DNA of 6,863 bases from JANQRV01 sp964533785 (GTDB taxonomy: Bacteria; Bacteroidota; Bacteroidia; Chitinophagales; Saprospiraceae), in NCBI GenBank assembly GCA_964533785.1, contig CAZHNG010000351.1:1-6863 (forward strand), in the 5' to 3' direction. Positions 6,584 through 6,863 of the stretch are shown piece after piece. Both the position numbers and the translations under genes were made by a program. Below the pieces are notes generated by a model. The model saw only the letters and a list, made by a program, of their open reading frames with translations. It made no database searches and was not told where the DNA came from. Position 1 is the first letter of the stretch; every line of letters starts with the position of its first letter.

Positions 6584-6863
6584 TCAACGTACTTTCTCGC
6601 TCTGCCTGACCTTGTCACCGGGGGCGAAGGTCCAGCCGAAGCGCTCGACCTTGCGCTCGGCGGCGGGGTTGAGGGATCAATCGAACAAATGCGTCTGGCT
6701 ATTCAGGTTCATCGAGATCGTCAGTTCGCCAACGGACTGGCCCGTCATTGGGGTAGAGGAGCAGGGTAATCGTCATCTCGCTCTTGCGGGCGAACACCGT
6801 CATTTCGCAGACCTCCTCAGTGCCCTGCCATACCCCCTTCTTGTGCATGACGCCGACCTTTGC
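6584..6863 (-). pseudogene. Decayed gene of unknown function, running off the right edge
   Basis: Reading leftwards from the right edge, the frame AKVGVMHKKGVWQG...TITLLLYPND is open to about 6744. By hand count, 34 of these 40 codons end in G or C, as in the window's real genes. Past this point the same frame loses that bias (5 of 14) and stops at TAG (6699-6701). The frame one base on picks up the bias at once (GQSVGELTISMNLNSQ), crosses an in-frame TGA at 6677-6679, and resumes coding-like (SLNPAAERKVERFGWTFAPG) to a TGA at 6584-6586; 42 of 51 codons there end in G or C. The simplest reading is one gene with a one-base insertion in the GGG at 6741-6743 and a nonsense mutation. I do not recognise the family. 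The 5' end may lie outside the window, or an internal ATG at 6801-6803 preceded by GAGGAGGT could be the start. Two sequencing errors are an alternative. Confidence 0.6.
6811..6818 (-). promoter_or_regulatory. Perfect Shine-Dalgarno-like sequence on the minus strand
   Basis: GAGGAGGT on the minus strand lies 7 bases before an ATG (6801-6803). It could mark a start inside the remnant, giving either a 34-residue peptide ending at 6699 or, if the frameshift and stop are repaired, a protein of about 70 residues. The frame is also open and coding-like upstream of it, so the match may be fortuitous (Glu-Glu-Val codons). Confidence 0.35.

Noticed and set aside
6453..6863. A + strand frame beginning at ATG 6453 with no stop for 137 codons to the window edge
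   Set aside because: It lies opposite the coding-like minus-strand remnant, codon for codon in the right-hand 120 bases. There only about 55% of its third positions are G or C, against 85% for the minus strand. It has no convincing ribosome site and its product is not protein-like, so it is most likely an antisense shadow.
6347..6863. Possible tRNA, CRISPR array, insertion sequence or attachment site at the right end
   Set aside because: No cloverleaf, regularly spaced repeats, terminal inverted repeats or transposase-like sequence could be found by eye.

Overview
This is a GC-rich, densely packed bacterial window carrying one co-oriented gene cluster on the + strand. The products indicate uptake and hydrolysis of a short-chain amide or urea-like compound. 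GC-rich third codon positions, ATGA stop/start overlaps, a Sec-type signal peptide and an AmiR-type ANTAR regulator suggest a proteobacterium, most likely an alphaproteobacterium. No RNA gene or species marker is present, so that placement is an inference.

Layout. Bases 1-548 hold the 3' part of an AmiR-like regulator (receiver-like domain plus C-terminal ANTAR RNA-binding domain) whose start lies left of the window. After 41 bases comes an exported AmiC/UrtA/FmdD-type substrate-binding protein (590-1837). A gap of 84 bases with a perfect 11-bp hairpin follows. Then come two LivH/LivM (UrtB/UrtC)-type permeases (1922-2794, 2791-3903) and two ATPases of UrtD and UrtE type (3900-4622, 4612-5325), each overlapping the previous gene by 4 to 11 bases. 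A short-branch acetamidase/formamidase (5360-6346) closes the cluster.

How they work together (inference from families and order). The binding protein captures the amide in the periplasm. The two permeases and two ATPases import it. The amidase releases ammonium and a carboxylate in the cytoplasm. The ANTAR protein probably controls expression by transcription antitermination, as AmiR and NasT do. No AmiC-like cytoplasmic sensor and no recognisable ANTAR target hairpin lie inside the window. The hairpin after the binding-protein gene fits the usual need for more binding protein than membrane components.

Bases 6347-6863 are not part of the operon. They begin with two perfect but mutually exclusive hairpins (6353-6381 and 6366-6411), probably the end of the transcription unit. 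A stretch of about 170 bases follows in which I see no feature. From 6584 to the right edge the minus strand shows a decaying gene: strongly coding-like codon use that changes frame once near 6743 and crosses an in-frame TGA at 6677-6679. The most unusual material in the window is this remnant and the paired hairpins. The amide cluster itself is built from known families in a known type of arrangement.
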